A stretch of 64,000 bases of DNA from Bugulina stolonifera (Eukaryota > Bryozoa > Gymnolaemata > Cheilostomatida > Bugulidae): the NCBI GenBank assembly GCA_935421135.1, contig OW285190.1, positions 2,232,001-2,296,000 on the forward strand. The letters are read 5' to 3'. The position numbers and the translations under genes were made by a program. Within the stretch, counting starts at the first letter, position 1, and each line of letters opens with the position of its first letter. The notes below the pieces were generated by a model. That model did no database searches. It saw only the letters and a list, made by a program, of their open reading frames with translations, and was not told the DNA's origin. Shown here one piece after another: positions 53,901 to 64,000 of this stretch.

Positions 53901-55792
53901 ACAAGAAATCACTAGATATGTACTTCGCCGTATATGGGGCTGATAGTACAAATGACTCAATAGCTACTAGTTATAACAATATTGGCTTGGTGTATTACAG
54001 CATTCGTCAAGACAGCAAGGCTTTAGAATACTACACAAAATCGCTGAACTTGAAGATAGCTACATATGGTACTGATAGTACAAACATCTCTATAGCTGCT
54101 AGTTACAACAATATTGGAGGAGTGTATTACAGCATCGGCGAAAACCACAAGGCTTTGGAATACCAAATGAAATCACTAAATATGCAATTAGCTGTATATG
54201 GTGCTGATAGTACAAATGACTTGATATCAACAACTTACAGCAATGTTGGTGGAGTATACGACAATATGGGTGAATACAGCAAGGCTTTAGAATATCACAA
54301 GAAGTCATTGACTATGAAGTTAGCTGAATATGGTGTTGACTGCATACATGATTCAATAGCTATCAGTTACGGCAATATTGGGAGAGTGCACAAAAACATG
54401 GGCGAATACAACAAGGCCTTGGAATACTACTTGGAGGCATTAAATATGAAGCTTGCTATACATGGTGCAGACTGCACACATGCTGGCATAGGTAGCAACT
54501 ATAACAGTATTGGTCTAGTGTATGACAGCATGGGGGAATACAGCAAAGCGTTAGAATATCACATGAAATCACTAGATATGACCTTAGCTATATATGGTGC
54601 TGATGGTGTACACGTTAATATAGCCCTTAGCCATAGCAATATTGGCTGTGTGTATGACAGCATGGGTGAATACAGCAAGGCGTTAGAATATCACATGAGA
54701 TCACTAGAAATGAAGCTAGCTGTATATGGTGCTGATGGTAGACAAAACTCTATAGCTGATAGCTATAGCAACATAGGTGTAGCATATAGCAATTTGGATG
54801 AAATCAGCAAGGCTTTAGAATACTACATGAAGGCACTCCAGATATATGAAACTAAAGCAATGAATTCTTCTCTAGCTACTATTTACCACAATGTTGCCTT
54901 TGCCTATCATAGTGCAAAGGAGTATAGAACATCACTAGACTACTACGGTAAAGCTATAAATATGTTCAAAACTATCAATAATGTGGATGCAAACAATCTT
55001 TTCATTGCCTTCGCTTATAGACACATAGGTGATGTGTATGCTGATATAGGTGAATATACAAATTCATTTCGATACAACACTTTGTCACTAGACACTACTA
55101 AAGCTGCAATTGGTGACCAAAGGAACCACATACATATAGCATACAACTACCGTTTGCTAGGTAGACTGTACCATAAATTAGACCAATATACAGACTCCAT
55201 GCACTGCTATGCCAGTGCACTAGTACAGATAGGTAAGAGTAGCACGCCTGATCCTAGGGTGTACAGAAGAGTGTTGATTAGCCTTTCTGAGACTATGATT
55301 ACTTCGTCAGACTATAAACATGCTCAGGGGTTCCTACTACTAGCCCTCAAACAGTTACCGACTAACTACTACCAGGAGCAGAAGGCTACAATCTGCTACT
55401 TGCTAGCTCAGTGTTGTCTACACTTGAACCAGTACAGAAGGAGTTGGAACTGTTTGTATTCAGCTCTCTGTTACTACGACTCTCTTCCTCCATCTAAACA
55501 CAAGATGGCGTCACTAGCCAAGGTTCACTTGTCTATCTCTCATTTGCTCCTTCATCTGGGTCATGTCTTACACTCCTTAGAACATTCACAGTTAGCCTTA
55601 GATCTGACGAACACTCTCTTAACTGATCAGGAGAATGCAACCCCTGAATATTATAGATTGAGAAGACAGGCTAAGTACTTCTCCAGTGGAGTATATGCAG
55701 CTCTTACTCTGTATGTATGTAAGCCACCAGAAAACACTACATCATCATATACGGATATGTTTAAGAGTTGGATAGAACTGGTGTCTTCCTAG
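50945..55792 (+). CDS. nucleotidyltransferase-like domain plus TPR array, 1615-codon single exon
   Basis: One uninterrupted frame of about 4.85 kb. Residues about 55-300 form a Pol-beta-like nucleotidyltransferase region: FAVIGLGSVARGVATPYSDL followed by E, matching the hGS...DxE signature (G127, S128, D139, E141), with a possible third acid in GIHIDG (D197). This is closest in style to GlnD/DUF294-type domains. A helical linker follows. From about residue 610 to the end are TPR repeats of the kinesin-light-chain type, including nine uniform 44-residue units (about 917-1305). No transmembrane segment. The frame is open from 50921, after a stop at 50918, but the first in-frame ATG is M99 (51239), past conserved-looking sequence. 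A short 5' exon is therefore likely, with acceptor-like ends at 50920 and 50940. The lack of introns contrasts with the neighbours and suggests retroposition or transfer. Substrate and role unknown; an NTase-TPR regulator or sensor is inference. Confidence 0.85.
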   Translation: MFRQCTEERRKTVYQIEQAWYEGRHPLTYHQHQNEIQRHRRLLDDYRSKTKENFVALNVESRLNVDKILQRKDFTTVNKVSQEILTASKECSNDFIAFMSEIFKSSVNNLSKLGINTPYPFAVIGLGSVARGVATPYSDLEYAFIVKSNSELEYFTKLAVDNYFQIGNLGESPLQIFNIQEMVGKPKAQSNIGIHIDGISPKAGHIPTGKGNGGQSLILTLEELIELYREKLASSTLADIDDLLSSKTLIYTSDGGEQLYIEAVEAMHKILIDYTTTAKGIQKRIEVLKQDLQNYSFLPRMKHYGPPDNTNIKVKSDIFRYPTLLADHIRMSLSLDSCYPWDAIFTLQADGILSAETTSYLTLVLALSIYIRTRSYLALNYRSEHLSLYTCTSDALKTLYHIPRKLFVLLGCLLIPLKTALQPKIGALSQGPCAIKTNVVKTLFEGTEIFNFSAVVKVEVMFFAGDYEGALEELHIAINQRFLPNEPNKLLKILCAVQDYPGAHPNEVIDSKILNKHLIELVSFLLCASRNYTQSTIYFKWLIDNEEDLVESIRWKIFYSDSLNMSHSYIESNHSLAEIFKILICESAIEKHCSLHDHVLEKLKTSCTLSVRERKMFLAMAYAYRTLGENYKHLKLYVEAEDVMATSLHIYESLQDKVVGDRYVHMQLMSSLGEIALENKNFPKATKYFKEAQAQFNAIHSEGTSHPDLACLYTNFGQLCQQTGRYPLALDYYTKALNMTTSLFNEHTDHMDIANCLKNLAEIYAALNNFDESIEHFNKTLDMLSRLGEHGSFVQQQAIIVSSRAKVNSMRGENQQALRDVEMALNIANVNDGSSNLDPDFVELCKNVGDVYLKLGYNDKALAYHENSLQVIHTLYNNVDLGTFHDLHGNSRNLSSRLAVQNRAVNISKLTLTNNPSIATGYASIGEVYNQMSRYSKALEYYVKSLDMNLKVYGATSTHDSIATRYGDIGIVYNNMGEYSKALEYHKKSLDMYFAVYGADSTNDSIATSYNNIGLVYYSIRQDSKALEYYTKSLNLKIATYGTDSTNISIAASYNNIGGVYYSIGENHKALEYQMKSLNMQLAVYGADSTNDLISTTYSNVGGVYDNMGEYSKALEYHKKSLTMKLAEYGVDCIHDSIAISYGNIGRVHKNMGEYNKALEYYLEALNMKLAIHGADCTHAGIGSNYNSIGLVYDSMGEYSKALEYHMKSLDMTLAIYGADGVHVNIALSHSNIGCVYDSMGEYSKALEYHMRSLEMKLAVYGADGRQNSIADSYSNIGVAYSNLDEISKALEYYMKALQIYETKAMNSSLATIYHNVAFAYHSAKEYRTSLDYYGKAINMFKTINNVDANNLFIAFAYRHIGDVYADIGEYTNSFRYNTLSLDTTKAAIGDQRNHIHIAYNYRLLGRLYHKLDQYTDSMHCYASALVQIGKSSTPDPRVYRRVLISLSETMITSSDYKHAQGFLLLALKQLPTNYYQEQKATICYLLAQCCLHLNQYRRSWNCLYSALCYYDSLPPSKHKMASLAKVHLSISHLLLHLGHVLHSLEHSQLALDLTNTLLTDQENATPEYYRLRRQAKYFSSGVYAALTLYVCKPPENTTSSYTDMFKSWIELVSS
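53694..54860 (+). repeat. 132-bp in-frame repeats encoding nine uniform TPRs
   Basis: Nine units of 44 codons with core SKALEYHxKSLxMKLAxYGAD. The nucleotide block GAATACAGCAAGGCTTTAGA or close variants recurs every 132 bases (53877, 54009, 54141, 54273, 54405, 54537, 54669). The regular spacing and nucleotide-level likeness suggest recent unit duplication or gene conversion, unlike the diverged TPRs on either side. Confidence 0.93.
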
Positions 55793-56540
55793 TGAGGGAG
55801 AAATAGCAGAATCGGACACTACACAGCGTTGAATTTTTTAAGCACCGTGTGCCTACAGCAATTATTACTTTCTCCAAGAGACTATATGTGCATGTGTTAT
55901 CTTAGCGAATGCTTTACCTATTTATTTACTTGTGTCATCAATAAGTGAGCAATATTTACCCTGTCTCGTATTACCTTGAGTGAATACAATGTAAAGTTGG
56001 ATTTTTAAATTAATTTTGACATCGCCCTGTATTATCATTGTATCAATATTACTGTGTGTTTTAATGTGATATTTCCAAAATTATAACCACCATTAGTTGT
56101 AAGGCATAACCGTATCATCAATGTATGAAATAAACCGTAATACATAAATCAACAGCTATGTAGTGTAAGAGCATGATGTACATGTAGCCATGTGGGGAAA
56201 AAGAGATGTAGAATTGCATAAATACACGTATGATTCTATGTCATTTTGGTAAGCAGACAGCTCATGAAATTTATTTTATGATGGCGACATAAAATAAAAC
56301 ACATACTGACAATAATCTTACACAAATCACAAAAAAGCAAGTATCAAGCATTAATTCGTATACAGTTCCTTATACAGTTCTGGTGCCAACATAAACTTTT
56401 TTCTAAAAAAATAGTTAGCCAACTTCAAGAAATATGTGAATCATGTGCCTTAACGAGCCTGAGTAAATAAGGCTTGGATCATGTCCCTTAACGAGCCCGA
56501 GAAACTAAGGCTATACCAAATCCAGTCCTTTATTTAAATG
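55793..56540. other. convergent 3' region between the TPR gene and TMEM223
   Basis: Presumed 3' UTRs of both genes. AATAAA at 56129-56134 suits the TPR gene. GCCTTAACGAGCCTGAG is echoed 42 bases later as CCCTTAACGAGCCCGAG (about 56446 and 56488). Confidence 0.5.
56129..56134 (+). terminator. polyadenylation signal of the NTase-TPR gene
   Basis: AATAAA about 337 bases after the stop codon. Confidence 0.5.
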
Positions 56541-57689
56541 TCACCGTCTTAGTAGTTCATTCATGAAGGCAGTATTCAGGATCTCACCGTTGCCGCTGAT
56601 ATAATATGGAATTCTATATTTATCGATCTTAATGGTCATAGAGCTACCTGCAGGCACCTGATGGGTAGCATTGATCTACAAATAAGTAACTTACATGACG
56701 GCCTAGATAACATAATGCGAGTTTTAGATAATTAGTTTTTAGTTTGAATAGATAACCTACTGTTAGTAATGCAATAACAGAATATGTTGTTATTTACCTG
56801 TGTTGAAGGGACTACTATATGCTTTGTAGAACCGAATGGTGCATATGTAGACACACAAGCAGTTTTACCACCTTTCATTAGCACTATGCTTTTGACATAC
56901 CTCGGAGGGATGAGCACAATACCCAAGCCACATAGCACCGCTAAAACATACATTATATACATAATATCCATGTACAAATACAATCATACCATCAAGTATT
57001 GTCAACATTGTTTTTCTTACATAATTCTTATTATTTATACAAAACATGTGATAGTGAGCATTATAGCAGAACTTGAACTTGGGCAGTATATAGATGAGTG
57101 TTAACTGAACCTACCTAGTCCATAAAAAAAGGTAGAGATTGCAAAATGATATTTTCCATTTTTAAATTTATAAAAATCAAGAAAATATTTCTTAGTTTCC
57201 GTTGTATCAACTTCTTGGTTTGTAGAGCTCTTCCCTTTAGAGGCCAATTTTTCTCCAATGAAGCTGAAGGTTGAGCCCACCGAGGCTAAGAATACAGATA
57301 TGCCTACAGAATAGAGCAATATTGAAAAATATACACTTTGAAATACACAGCTTAGAAGTGCCACAATTACCAACAATGGTGTCTCTGATTGCTGAGAAAC
57401 TTACAAACATTAGAAGATTTGAGAATAAGTTCAACCTGATTACACTGGTGTAGCCTAGGTGGCTAAGCACCGAGAGATTACAGCAAGAAATACCTGCTAA
57501 ACAAGCCATTCCAGCACGTAGACGAAACGGTTTATTGTGTTTGAAGATGAGAACATCCTTGCTATATGTATGGGTAGGCTGAATTATTTCCGACGTTTTC
57601 CCAAAAGCTTTGTAGGTTTTCCATCTGGTTTGTACTGTTACTGCTTTCATAAATGCATCAAATGAAAAATGATGTGGTGGTAACAGCAT
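56541..57689 (-). CDS. TMEM223: TMEM223, mitochondrial inner-membrane protein, 4 exons
   Basis: Small two-pass mitochondrial protein tied to respiratory-complex (cytochrome oxidase) assembly in the known family. Minus-strand exons: 57689-57494, 57303-57115, 56940-56798, 56675-56541. The sum is 663 nt, 220 aa, with all junctions in frame. Landmarks: SKDVLIFKHNKPFRLRAG leading into the first helix, a second helix STFFYGLGAVLCGLGIVLI, then YVKSIVLMKGGKTACVSTYA and PFGSTKHIVVP, which match the family's RSVVLRxGG and HAPFG segments. The N-terminal 40 residues are basic and hydroxylated, consistent with a targeting sequence. The chosen ATG follows a CAG that could be an acceptor, so a 5' UTR intron is possible. 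It faces the TPR gene tail to tail. Confidence 0.9.
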
Positions 57690-58029
57690 ACCTGCCTATA
57701 TCTGTAATTAGAAACAATACATAATAACAAACTGCAAGAAACACCGGACATTGGATTACAGTCAGAGGTACCACCACTTAACATAATATAGGCCTAATAT
57801 TAAAATTCCACCACCACCATATGAATATTCTAATTTTGTACTAAACTTACTTTATCCACAGGCAATCATGTGCAGGAATCTCAACAGGTAGGCCTATGAT
57901 TTCTTATTTAATTTTCCCTCAAATTTCACTGTCAGCTTAGATATTACACAGTGGAACTTGTCTAATTCGACCTCGGTTAATGGATAGATAGTTACAAAAA
58001 AGAGAACTCAATCAATCCCCGCTACTTCC

Positions 58030-58240
58030 AACTCAGATGTATTCATTCACCTGGATTCTCTTTAACGTGCATGTTTGATGGAGACACTATGCAGGACCTC
58101 CTGTTCTGAACAGGCACAGTAGTTTTAAGGTGAAAGGCTTGCTGAAGGTTTTTTGCGTGAAAATGTCACAGCCGAGGTTTGAACTCATAAAACCTCTCGA
58201 TTGATGAGCATGCATGCTAACAACTGCGCCACCCTGACGC
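58030..58240 (-). mobile_element. tRNA-derived SINE
   Basis: On the minus strand: CAGGGTGGCGCAGTTGTTAG (box A, from about 58237), then GAGTTCAAACCTC (box B, 58186-58174), then a body with CACGTTAAAGAGAATCCAGG. These are internal RNA polymerase III promoter boxes at the spacing of a tRNA-related head. No poly-A or target duplications were resolved. The rest of 57690-58654 shows no gene. Confidence 0.65.
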
Positions 58241-58654
58241 TGTAATAAATCAATAGCCATACCAAACTACCAAACTGTACTACACAATGTTCGAAGTGGA
58301 ACAAATGAGGTGGGTACATGGTGCAAGCAATCCTACAGATTTGTATTGTATAGCTAGCCATCCACTTAATGTTATAGTAGCTAAGAAAGTGGAGAACTAC
58401 TAAAATTTAAAAAATCATTCTTTAGTAAAATTCAAAGCCATGACCTTATGAATGATAAACAAGCACTCTACCATTACACTATCAAGTCCACAGTGACTGT
58501 ATGGAGAGAAAACTGCTATTAAAATGAAGTTGCACGCCTACTGGCCGTATAACCACTCAAATTGAGGTGAGTACACACCATATACTCCCGTATAACCACA
58601 CTTTGAACACATGTATTACCTGACTACTACATTAAAAAAACTATTATCATTTAG

Positions 58655-59528
58655 CAGAGCTGGGTCCAAGTCATAGAGTTGAGTCAAGTCAAGTCACAAG
58701 TCGACTTGACTTGGACTTGCCAACTTGCTGACTTGACTTGACTTTGACTTGCGCATCAATGTGACTTGATTTGACTTGGACTCGTAATTCTGAGTTGGGT
58801 TCTGCCAAGTCAATCTGGCAAATAAAAATTTTGTACAGTGTTTAGCCAACATGGAAAAAAGGTCTCAATCGCCTACCTATTTATCATTTTTACTAGATCA
58901 GTGCTACTAGTAGCTATGAGGATACACAACTCAGGGAATATCTAGGCTGTGTGTACGTGAGACTACACAACGACAATGCATAGTCACAAGTACACACAGT
59001 GCAAGTAGTGTAAGTGTAGCATAGGTGTGGTGTAAGTAGTGAATACAATGTACAGTGCGATAATTACTAGAGTTAAATTGCAGCACTGGCCAGAGGACAC
59101 TCTGTGCTGTACCATATGCTGTTTATACGCTATGTAACACTGTATTGCCATTAAAATATACCTGTGTATAATACTATATGACCAGTCTCGACCGTAGTGC
59201 CAATAATAGGCCTACTACTCTACTTATACAAACTAGTTCTTTACCATGATTGCATAACATACATGTGCATGCCCTGCTACACCTTGGCATAGGTTTTTCA
59301 TGGATTGGAGTGCCTACTAAAAAAAAGTGATGTTTTGGAAAATGTAAAATTTTTTGAAGTTGTCTTCCACTTTACTTGCATTCCGACTTGACTTTGACTT
59401 GACTTGTGACTTGTATGACGGCTGACTTGACTTGAGGCAGCACTGACTTGACTTGGACTTGACTTGCCTCCAAAATTTTAGAAATGACTTGACTTGTTGA
59501 CTTGCAAGTCGACTTGGACCCAACTCTG
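58655..59528. mobile_element. hAT element with AAGTC-rich subterminal arrays, 874 bp
   Basis: Ends CAGAGCTGGGTCCAAGTC and (reverse complement) CAGAGTTGGGTCCAAGTC, with perfect 8-bp target duplications TCATTTAG at 58647-58654 and 59529-59536. About 150 bases at each end consist of clustered GACTTG/CAAGTC words in both orientations, likely transposase-binding sites. The centre is unique and non-coding. A decayed relative lies at 45184-45810. Confidence 0.92.
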
Positions 59529-59536
59529 TCATTTAG

Positions 59537-60769
59537 GCTATGTTATTAGATACCATTATTCGCTTCAGCCGTCAAGGCAGAGAGGTGGTCAAGCCTCAAC
59601 TTCCGAGTAACCGATAAAACTTCACTGTTGTTATGACAGTCCGAGTTATTTGCCATGCAATCGAATGAATGGTTTGAAAATCCAACGAATGTAACCCTGA
59701 GCACAATAATAATGCAATTAAAATAAATAATTACATTCAGTCAATCATTCACATGACATATTTGAACGTTGGTGTGGGAAAAGTTGGAGCACATATATCA
59801 GGGCTCTCAAGTTCTCGAATTTTCTCCGATTTTCCCGAGCTCCCAAGATTTTCTCCGAGCAGTCCGGATTTTGAGTGCTTGCTTGGGAGCTCGGGAGGTT
59901 TTCCATTATAAATGATTTGCTCGAATTTTGGAAGATTTTCTCACATTAGCTATGTTTTGAATGGAAATGCTCCAAATCTCCAAATTAATCTTCAGTTTAT
60001 CTCATAGCTTGTGAGTTGCTTAGGAAAAAGCTACTGATTCCATTACTTCTCAAGGGCAAGGACTGAATTACATGTATGTGCTGGGATTATTAGGCTGTGA
60101 GAAATTAGTTAGGCTAACTTCATAGAGCAATAGATATGTGCATGTAAGTGACCAGCAGCTTTATTTATATCTCTGACCAATTGCTAGTAGAAAAATACTG
60201 CTACACTGCTTACACTGCAGTACATTGTACATTTGCTTGGATTTTTTGACTTAGGCTACCAACTTACCCTGACATATATTTATATAATATTTTTCTGTTA
60301 ACAATGAAAAATAGGTCTATACAAATTTTGTTTGTTTCTTAATATTTTAATTTTTTTTTTTTTTATCTCACAGAGACCGCACTTAAAAGTGCGTAAAGTC
60401 GTCAGAACTCGATTGTTTTTTTTTTCAATTTTATGTTAAAAGTGCTATGTTTGTAATCTTTAGATAAGAGTTTTACTATTTACTTCCCTCTGATGATGAT
60501 AACTGGACTGTCACCAAATTAAGAAACAAAAAGCAAAATAAAATCGGACAAATGTGGCTAGACCTACATGTATGCCTACACTTCATCACCATCTCATTCT
60601 CATGGCACATTATTAGATTATGATATTCATATTAATCTAATCTAATAATTATGATATGATTATCATTAGACTAATTTTAATTATTCAATTTTAATTTTTA
60701 TTAGCCTTAGGCCTATATTAATATTATTATTATAATTAATTATATAATTAATATCAATATGCCAGCTAT
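59537..60769. other. stretch without a recognised gene
   Basis: A possible hAT left end (CAGGGCTCTCAAGTTCTCG, about 59799) has no partner end in view. Poly-T runs at about 60350 and 60416 flank a hairpin CGCACTTAAAAGTGCG. An AT-rich tract spans 60615-60755. Confidence 0.4.
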
Positions 60770-61380
60770 TGTAATGGACGATCCCAGTCCGTTTGCTAGC
60801 CGACGACCCTTAAGGCCGTCGAGCCCTTTATGTTATTATATAATAGTCTACCATTATAGTCGTCTTTGTTGTATCATATATAGTATCTTGTAAGTGTTTA
60901 GCTTGTTACATAATCCTTAGTATATGATTATGTAACCTTTTCTATAGCTAATTTAGTAATTATAGTGTTTGATTACTAGCCATTTCTATCATGAACGGCC
61001 TTATTGTTATTTGAACGACCTTGTGTAAACGACCTACTATTGTGAACGGCTTATTAATGTAAACGGCCAACGGCCGGAACTAGTGGTTTTCTTTGTCTAG
61101 TATTTCCTTTGTCTCCTTCAGCTATATAAGGAGCCTGATTCTTGTTGTACTTTGCAATCTCTTGTATGCCTTCGTGCCCTCAAGATCACTCAATACATCA
61201 TACATACACTTATATATTCCATGAGTTATATTGATGCGTTGATCAATTGATACTTGAGCATTACACTTTGAACATACGCTAGGGAGGTTGTTTTGGCTAG
61301 GTAGCCGTTCTCTGCATCTGCACCTACAAGTCGTCTGTGGCTTGTGTACAGACCTTGGGCCGTCTGGGACACATCCACAA
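60770..61380 (+). mobile_element. LTR-like end, TGTAATGGACGA family
   Basis: Starts TGTAATGGACGATCCC and has CpG-rich words (GCCGACGACCCTTAAGGCCG), a TATATAAGGAGCC box near 61125 and a following T-rich leader. A second end, inverted, lies at 63443 down to about 63380 (TGTAATGGACGAACCCC, then GCGACCCTTAAG). Either two LTRs in opposite orientation or the inverted ends of one 2.7-kb element. No flanking duplication was seen. Confidence 0.42.
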
Positions 61381-61959
61381 CACTATGATCTCCATCTCTC
61401 TGTCACTTTAAAAAACGTACCAACATACTATTTACCTTTGCCTGCAAATAGAGATATTTTGTCGCTTTAGATTGGAACAAAACCAAGTAATAACTAACTA
61501 GAATGATATAAGAATGGATAAAATGAAAACCATTGATTTTTTATAATGCGTTACATAGTTTCGGAAATGGAGTAATTAATAGCAGAGGTGGAAACAGTTA
61601 CAATTGTGACAGATGTTAAAACCCCGTTGATTGGTAGTAGCTGAATACATAGCCCAATAGAAGCCGGCATAAATAGTGTACCATAAGATCATGAGAGGAC
61701 TGTAGAGTTGTCTTTCCTTAACATTATAGAGAAGACAACTGAGAAAGAACTAGAACCGAGTATAAAATCCATGGTCAATCAGTAGTTATCCTCTCCCGAT
61801 TTCTGTTCCTCACTTTTCTGAGAGAGAAACAGGAAATGAGAGGGGAAAACTTGACCAATAGCAATAGCTCATGTGCTCATGATAAACTCACTGTGTCGGG
61901 TTCAGGTGAGAATATGACCAGATTATTAAAGTCTGTCAATGTAGTCTAGAAGTACTACA

Positions 61960-62140
61960 ATGGATTTTAGTAAGAAAAGTATCCCACTGTGTTCCCCGAC
62001 AACTCGATCCCTAGAGTTGTATGAACACTCGGCAACGGCCGCCGCTGTATATTATTGCAACATACCTTGTGCAAAACTTAGATCAGATTCTTGGTTCAGT
62101 AGCGTGGTAGAAAGTATATTTAAAGTTCCAATAGAAAAAG
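61960..62140 (+). CDS. candidate first coding exon, unknown gene
   Basis: ATG followed by 60 open codons with balanced composition (MDFSKKSIPLCSPTTRSLEL, then a run containing EHSATAAAVYYCNIPCAK), ending at AAAAAG/GTATAAG. Not recognised. It lies inside the interval bounded by the inverted TGTAATGGACGA ends, so it could belong to a mobile element. No second exon identified. Confidence 0.32.
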
Positions 62141-64000
62141 GTATAAGAGTAAAGATTACTAGACTAGACTGAATTATAATGCAAAGTATAGTAAAAATCG
62201 CACACCTTATGTACTTGTGCTTGATTGTAGACGCACCAATAAGAAGTAGAAGTAGTCCCGATGGAAGGCCAGAGACCAATCATAGAAAAGATTGCACCAT
62301 GACGGCGACGATGATGATGACGGCGATGCAATATTAGCTGTCGGAAATACAATTAGTGTAGAGTTGCGAGATATATAATATATGCAAATAAACCGTGTCA
62401 GCAAAGAGAGTTGTCTGTTCAGTGCTATTGATGACAAATAAAACATATATATTATGAAAAATAGTATAAAAAAGAGTCTGTTACTTATTCAGAACTTGAA
62501 ACTATATCAGTGAATGCACACACAATGTTTTATGAGTATAGATAAGATATATAAGGCTAAATAGTAGAGTAATATAATGTCTGGAGATGATGACCATCAC
62601 AATACGTGTACATGTACATGTACCTCCGGAACTGTTCGTGTGCTCGGACTCGCGTACATGTACATTGTATAGATACATATTATTATGATGAATATTGTAT
62701 ACTGTTGTAGTTGTACCCCAAATGGCCCAAAGTTTGTGTACAAGCCTTCGACGACTTATCAAGCAATGTAGAACGGCTACCCAGCCTCAGCAGTCCATGT
62801 GCCTCAACGGCTGATCAAGGTTGTAGTTATTGCACCAGCATAACCCTAGAAATGTAAGTATAAAGTATAAGTAGGTCTATATTTAATGTTCCTCTCGATC
62901 AATTCAATCACAGCTTGAAATTTTAAAAATGACCGCACTGCATAATCCTGTTTATAGGAAAAGAGAACAAAGAAAATGTTGTTGGCTTACGCAGGTACAT
63001 TTAGTCAGTGCTAAGATTTATCATCTATATAATATAAGCTTCTCTGAGGCCATCTTAGTAAGTAACAGTTACTTCTGACGTGCTCCGGACAACTACTACT
63101 ATCCCGCTAAAGAAATAGACGACCCATGCTAAGAGCCGTCCTCTATGATATATATATGTACAAAAGGCATTACTGTAATTGCTTACGTACAATACAGACG
63201 TTTATAATGCAAAACAGCCTTATAGTATAATTATAAATCAAACGAGACTTACCTGTAACGTTAAGTTTGATAGTAATTCGGCGAACGAATAGCGAAGAAG
63301 GTAAAGTGACCAGTTTCCTGCATATCCACTAAAGCTATCTCATTGTTTAGCTTCTAGAGCTATGAGTGAAACAGAATATATAAGTAAAGCGGCGAACTTA
63401 AGGGTCGCTGAGCACACGAACGGGCCGGGGTTCGTCCATTACAGTGCTTACTATTTAATAACTATCATGATGTATTTCAGTAGATAAAATAGCTGTGGAT
63501 TCATAAAATGACACAAAGCTGATACCAGGCAAGGCTGATCACCAAGGAGTCATTTTAACTGAGTTTAGAGTTGTGTCCTCCCAACCTGTTTCTGTACATC
63601 GCATATGATATACTTCATGCTTGGGATAAAACTTGTTTTGCCTTCATAGTCTCAAATTAAAAGTTTGTAGTTAGTGCTAATTGCAATTGTTGGCTTTCAA
63701 GATATTGTTAGCAGTGACCTCTATGTGCATGTCCAGCGCTCTCTATCGGCATCTCGCAGTGGTCAGGAGGCCCTAGGGTTTCATTAATTGTTTCCAGTGC
63801 ATGTGCTATGCACAGGTGAACGGTACACTATTTCTCGCCCTAGCTGGTGCAGCTTCCACCTCTTAAGCATTTCAATGTGAAATGAGATAATTATAATATT
63901 ATAATGTTCCTCAAATGCAAATGCGGTGATTGTTTGCTCAAAAGCGTAGAGTTACAGAAGTAACTCTATGGCTCAAGGCTTCAATAAATCCCTTCACCAA
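62141..64000. other. right end of the window without a recognised gene
   Basis: Minus-strand frames at 62052-62762 are low-complexity. The inverted TGTAATGGACGA end lies at about 63380-63443. TACATGTACATGTAC occurs near 62609. Nothing else could be supported. Confidence 0.4.

Overview
The window is nuclear DNA of an animal-like eukaryote. It is AT-rich, its genes are split by GT-AG introns, it carries AATAAA polyadenylation signals, and it is crowded with DNA transposons and minisatellites. Four multi-exon genes could be rebuilt exon by exon, and every junction keeps frame with the expected protein length: cytosolic-type serine hydroxymethyltransferase (SHMT, 462 aa), a UBE2D-class ubiquitin-conjugating enzyme (147 aa), a YIPF1/2-like Golgi membrane protein (374 aa) and TMEM223 (220 aa). 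A two-exon TIMM29 (222 aa) is also clear. TIMM29 and YIPF point to Metazoa or close relatives. The intron-rich, transposon-rich, TGTACA-rich style suggests an early-branching animal such as a sponge, but that last step is inference.

Layout. 0-1 kb: two weak divergent candidate first exons. 4.4-10.4 kb: SHMT (+), whose fifth intron holds a SINE, an 8-bp-TSD hAT element and a 27-bp minisatellite built from copies of its own splice acceptor. 12.1-18.0 kb: UBE2D (-), convergent with SHMT. 18.8-20.5 kb: a hAT element with an inverted copy of itself and an LTR-like insert nested inside. 21.7 kb: a candidate 51-aa membrane microprotein. 24.9-28.1 kb: a degenerate Harbinger transposon with MADF and DDE genes. 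28.4-29.0 kb: a candidate small two-exon gene followed by an LTR-like copy. 30.3-34.5 kb: YIPF (-). 35-36 kb: a dead LINE. 37.4-40.7 kb: TIMM29 (+) with a LINE tail in its intron. 40.9-42.5 kb: a 1.6-kb array of 21-bp units. 44.9 kb: a candidate first exon, then repeats and MITEs up to about 50 kb. 50.9-55.8 kb: one long uninterrupted reading frame joining a nucleotidyltransferase-like domain to a TPR array. 56.5-57.7 kb: TMEM223 (-). 58-64 kb: a SINE, a hAT element, LTR-like ends and one candidate exon.

The recognisable genes are unrelated housekeeping functions (one-carbon metabolism, ubiquitin transfer, Golgi trafficking, mitochondrial inner-membrane biogenesis), so no operon-like logic is expected. 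The most unusual items are the in-frame tandem splice-acceptor array of SHMT, the nucleotidyltransferase-TPR protein, and repeated cases of minisatellites growing at exon-intron borders. No tRNA, rRNA or CRISPR locus was found.
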